Source of the DNA: Microcebus murinus
Lineage: Eukaryota > Chordata > Mammalia > Primates > Cheirogaleidae
DNA length: 64,000 bases
Direction of reading: 5' to 3'
Assembly (NCBI RefSeq): GCF_040939455.1
Contig: NC_134110.1
Span: forward strand, 99,911,001 to 99,975,000
Shown: positions 60,515 to 64,000 of the stretch, piece after piece
Layout of the letters: each line of letters starts with the position of its first letter
Numbering within the stretch: position 1 is the first letter of the stretch
Translations under genes and position numbers: made by a program
Notes under the pieces: model-generated
Seen by the model: only the letters and a program-made list of their open reading frames with translations
The model's database searches: none
What the model was told of the DNA's origin: nothing

Positions 60515-61461
60515 ATGAAGAATCCAACGGAAACCACATCCCCAAAGAGGAGCACGAGCCCCTTAGAAATGGACACCAACCAAAATCAGGCAACCAAAAT
60601 GACAGAAGAGGATTTTCAAATGTGGATCATGAGAAAATTCAACGACTTGCAAGAACAACTGGGTAACCACTACAATGAAAACACAAAAAGACTCCAGGAC
60701 ATGGAACACAAATTCACTAAAGAAATTGAAACAATGAAGAAAAGCTTAACCAAACTCCTGGAAATGAAGAATCAATTCAGGGAACTACAAAACACAGTGG
60801 AAAGCCTCAAGAACAGGGTAGAACAAACAGAAGAAAGAATCTCAGAGATTAAAGATAACACCTTCCAAATAAATAAATCAGTCATAGAGATAGAGCAGAG
60901 AAACAAGAGACAAGAGCAAAGCCTACAAGAGATGGGGCACTATGTGAAGAAACCTAATGTGAGGGTCACAGGGTTACCAGAAGGGGAAGAAGAAAACACT
61001 CAAAGGTTGGATAAGCCATTTGAAGATATAATACAGGAAAATTTCCCAGGCCTTGCTAAAAATCTCCAGATACAAGTTCAAGAAGCTCAAAGGACCCCTG
61101 GGAGATTCAATGCAAACAGAAAGATGTCATGACATGCAGTCATCAGACTGACCAAAATATCAACCAAAGAGGCCCTTTTAAGAGCTGTAAGATGAAAGAA
61201 GCAAGTGACATACAAAGGAAAGCCAATTCGAATAACGCCAGACCCTCTACTGAGACTTCGCAAGCAAGGAGACACTGGGGCCCCATTCTCACTCTTCTGA
61301 AACAAAACAATGCCCAGCCTAGAATCTTATTCCCTGAAAAACTAAGTTTTGCATGTGAAGCAGAAATCAAGACATTCTCAGATAACCAAAGACTGAGGGA
61401 ATTCACCAAGACAAGACCAGCCCTTCAACAAGTACTCAAAACACTGTTATCCGTGGATTAG
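60515..61461 (+). pseudogene. L1 ORF1, broken
   Basis: Residues 1-205 are open (MKNPTETTSPK ... NANRKMS) and include the coiled coil (VESLKNRVEQTEERISEIKD) and RRM start (HYVKKPNVRVTGLPEGEEEN). CGA-to-TGA creates a stop at about 61130-61132. A single-base deletion near 61243 shifts the frame; the C-terminal domain continues in a second frame to SVD-stop at 61461. Confidence 0.9.
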
Positions 61462-61523
61462 CACAATAAACACTCATGAATGTAAATCCACTCAAAGCTA
61501 AAGATCAAAGGCCAGAAACCACA

Positions 61524-64000
61524 ATGGCTCAAGAGAGAAAACAAAGCAACAAAGTTCAACCCAATATAATGAACAGAAATCTGCCCCACCTATCAGTTAT
61601 CTCAATAAATGTGAATGGCTTGAATTCCCCACCCAAGAGACATAGGCTGGCCGAATGGATAAAAAAAATATAAGCCAAGTATCTGCTGCCTTCAGGAAAC
61701 ACATCTAACCTGCAAGGATGCAGTTAGACTAAAGGTAAAGGGGTGGAGAACAATATTTCAAGCAAATAGAAGCCAAAAGAAAGCTGGTGTAGTGGTGCTG
61801 ATTACAGATAACTTAGTTTTTAAATCAACAAAAGTAATAAAAGACAAAGAAGGTCACTATATAATGGTGAAGGGTACAGTTCAACAAGAAGACATAACAA
61901 TTCTAAATATATATGCACCCAACCTAGGTGCACCAAGATTCATAAATCAAACTCTAGTGGATCTAAACAAACGGATAAACAACAACACCATAATAGTTGG
62001 AGACTTTAATATCCCACTGACAGGACAGGAAAGATCCTCCAAACAGAAAATCAACAAAGAAATAATGGACTTACACAGAACCCTAGCACAAATGGGCCTG
62101 ACTGACATTTACAAGACATTCTACCCCCAAACCACTGAATATGCATTCTTCTCATCAGCTCATGGGTCATTCTCTAAGATTGACCATATCCTAGGACACA
62201 AACCATGTCTCAAACAATTTAAAAAAAATAGAAATTATACCATGTTATTTTTTCAGACCACAATGGAATAAATGTAGAAATCAATCCTAACAGGAGTTCT
62301 CATTTCTACACAAAGTCATGGAAACTAAACAACCTTCTGCTGAATGATCACTTCATAAATGAGGAAATCAAGATGGAAATCAAAAGATTCTTTGAACTAA
62401 ACGACAAAGGTGACACAAGTTAACAAAACCTTTGGGACACAGGTAAAGCAGTCCTGAGAGGAAAGTTTATTTCCATAAATGCCTATATCCAAAAGTCTAA
62501 AAGATCACAAATAGACAACATAATGAATCGTCTCAAAAAGGTAGAAAAAGAAGAACAGACCAAGCCCAAACCCAGCAGAAGTGAAATCATTAAGATCAAA
62601 TCATAACTAAACAAAATTGACAACAAGGAAACCATACGGAAGATTAATAAAACAAAAAGTTGGTTCTTTAAAAAAATAAACAAAATTGACACACCATTGT
62701 CTAGACTAACAAAAAGCAAAAAGAAAAATCTCTAATAAGGTCCATTAGGAATAATAAAGGAGAAATCACAACTGATGTCAAGGAGATACAAGATATACTT
62801 TATGAATTCTACAAAAACCTCTATGCACATAAACTGGAAAATGTAGAGGAAATGCACAATTTCTTAGAAACACACAGCCTCCCTAGGCTCAACCAGGAAG
62901 AAGTTGAATTCCTGAACAGACGAATATCAAGTACTGAAATTGAAACAGAAATAAAAAATCTTCCTAAAAAGAAAAGTCCTGCACCAAATGGTTTACACCC
63001 GAATTTTACCACACCTACAAGGAAGAACTGGTGACTATCCTGCAGAAATTATTCCACAACATCAAGAAGGATGGAAGTCTCCCCAACACATTTTATGAAG
63101 CAAACATAGCCCTGATACCAATACCAGGAAAGGATGCAACAAAAAAAGAAAACTATAGACCAATATTCCTTATGAATATAGATGCAAAAATTCTCAACAA
63201 AATCCTAGCCAATCGAATCCAGGTGCTTGTCAAGAAAATAATCCATCACAACCAAGTGGTCTTCATCCCAGGGATGCAGGGATGGTTCAACATATGCAAA
63301 TCTATAAATGTAATTCACCATATAAACAAAAGCAAAAACAAAGACAATATGATCCTCTCAATAGATGCAGAGAAAGCATTTGACAAAATTCAACACCCTT
63401 TTATGATAAGAACGCTCAACAAAATAGGCATAGACGGGGCTTACCTAAAAATGATACATATGACAAACCCACAGCCAGTATCATACTGAATGGGGAAAAA
63501 TTAAAAGCATTCCAACTTAGAACTGGAACAAGACAAGGTTGCCTATTATCTCCATTTCTGTTCAAGTGGGCATCCAAATGGGAGCAGAATAGATCAAACT
63601 CTCGCTCTTTGCTGATGACATGATATTATAGCTAGAAAACTCCAAGGATTCAACCAAGAGACTCCTTGAACTGATAACTTTGGTAAAGTCTCAGGATACA
63701 AAATCAATACACAGAAATTAGAGGCATTCACATACGCCAACAACAGTCAAAGTGAGAACCAAATCAAAGATTAAATTCCCTTCAAAATAGCAACAAAGAA
63801 AATAAAGTACCTAGGAATATATTTAACTAAGGAGGTAAAAGACCTCTACAGGGAGAACTATGAAACACTGAAGAAGGAAATAGCAGAGGACATAAGCAGA
63901 TGGAAGAATATACTATGCTCATGGTTCAGCAGAATCAACATTTTAAAATGTCTATACTACCCAAAGTGACCTACAGAGTCAATGCAATCTCTATCAAAAT
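61524..64000 (+). pseudogene. L1 ORF2, broken and cut by the window end
   Basis: Starts MAQERKQSNK at 61524. Frameshifts by single-base insertion near 61665 and 62245, a stop near 62421, and in the RT domain a deletion of several dozen bases at about 63566 that removes the sequence after SPFLF. The catalytic box region reads LCDDMIL-like at about 63608-63630 after the frame is lost. Endonuclease segments VGDFNIPLTGQERSSKQKIN and [15 protein letters not shown] remain readable. Confidence 0.9.

Larger units (their letters stand above)
59605..64000 (+). mobile_element. Lemur-type L1 from its 5' end, runs off the window
   Basis: Starts ATGTCTCAAGATGGCAGGC and follows the 48207 element for 5' UTR, ORF1 and ORF2 as far as the RT domain at 64000. 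It is older: nonsense changes and frameshifts occur throughout. Its 5' UTR (59605-60514) is about 540 bases shorter. Same orientation as the 48207 element. Confidence 0.92.

Overview
This window is mammalian nuclear DNA, almost certainly from a strepsirrhine primate and most likely a lemur. The main evidence is the Alu type at 2077, 3416 and 9302. Its left and right arms are joined by an A-rich linker reading ATAAATAGAAAGAAATTAAT then TGGCCAAC, and it ends with a CTAGGCTGACGCC motif; I know this arrangement from lemur-type Alus and not from human ones. The surrounding repeats are standard placental ones (MIR, L2, old L1M, MaLR, Tigger, mariner). I found no host protein-coding gene, no exon series and no tRNA or rRNA gene. 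The window reads as intergenic or deep intronic DNA in which about two thirds of the bases are recognisable transposon sequence. All long reading frames belong to L1 elements, and every L1 ORF2 I could follow is broken.

Layout. (1) 1.5-12.2 kb is a nested pile. One old minus-strand L1M has been cut up by two Alus, by a younger minus-strand L1 (itself split by a third L1 that carries a 5' inversion), by a plus-strand L1 carrying an Alu, by an AluJ and by an LTR-like piece. (2) 12.3-23.9 kb is quieter. It holds one short L1 tail inserted with target-site duplications (TSDs), MIR and L2 relics, a 513-bp Tigger/MER2-type DNA transposon, and a compact CpG-rich block at 16.7-16.9 kb that is the best candidate for a host regulatory element. 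(3) 23.9-30.8 kb is an old, nearly full-length plus-strand L1 whose internal AluJ linker has grown into a ~220-bp GGAA/GGGA/GAAA microsatellite. (4) 30.8-38.0 kb is mostly low-copy sequence with a solo LTR (35874-36172), a tiny poly(A) retro-insertion (33467-33566), a MaLR LTR and MIRs. (5) 38.0-46.6 kb is a mariner DNA transposon split in two by a 7.36-kb full-length minus-strand L1. (6) 48.2-54.75 kb is a young full-length plus-strand L1, the most intact element here. (7) 54.8-59.6 kb holds L1M relics, an AluJ with a 35-bp tandem duplication, and a dispersed pair of ~105-bp related segments. (8) 59.6-64.0 kb is another plus-strand L1 from its 5' end, running off the window.

No set of genes here acts together. 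The value of the window lies in the order of insertion events, which the TSDs make readable, and in a few non-repeat candidates: the CpG block, a TAATTA cluster, and the small LTR with promoter-like signals. I saw no clearly novel biological system.
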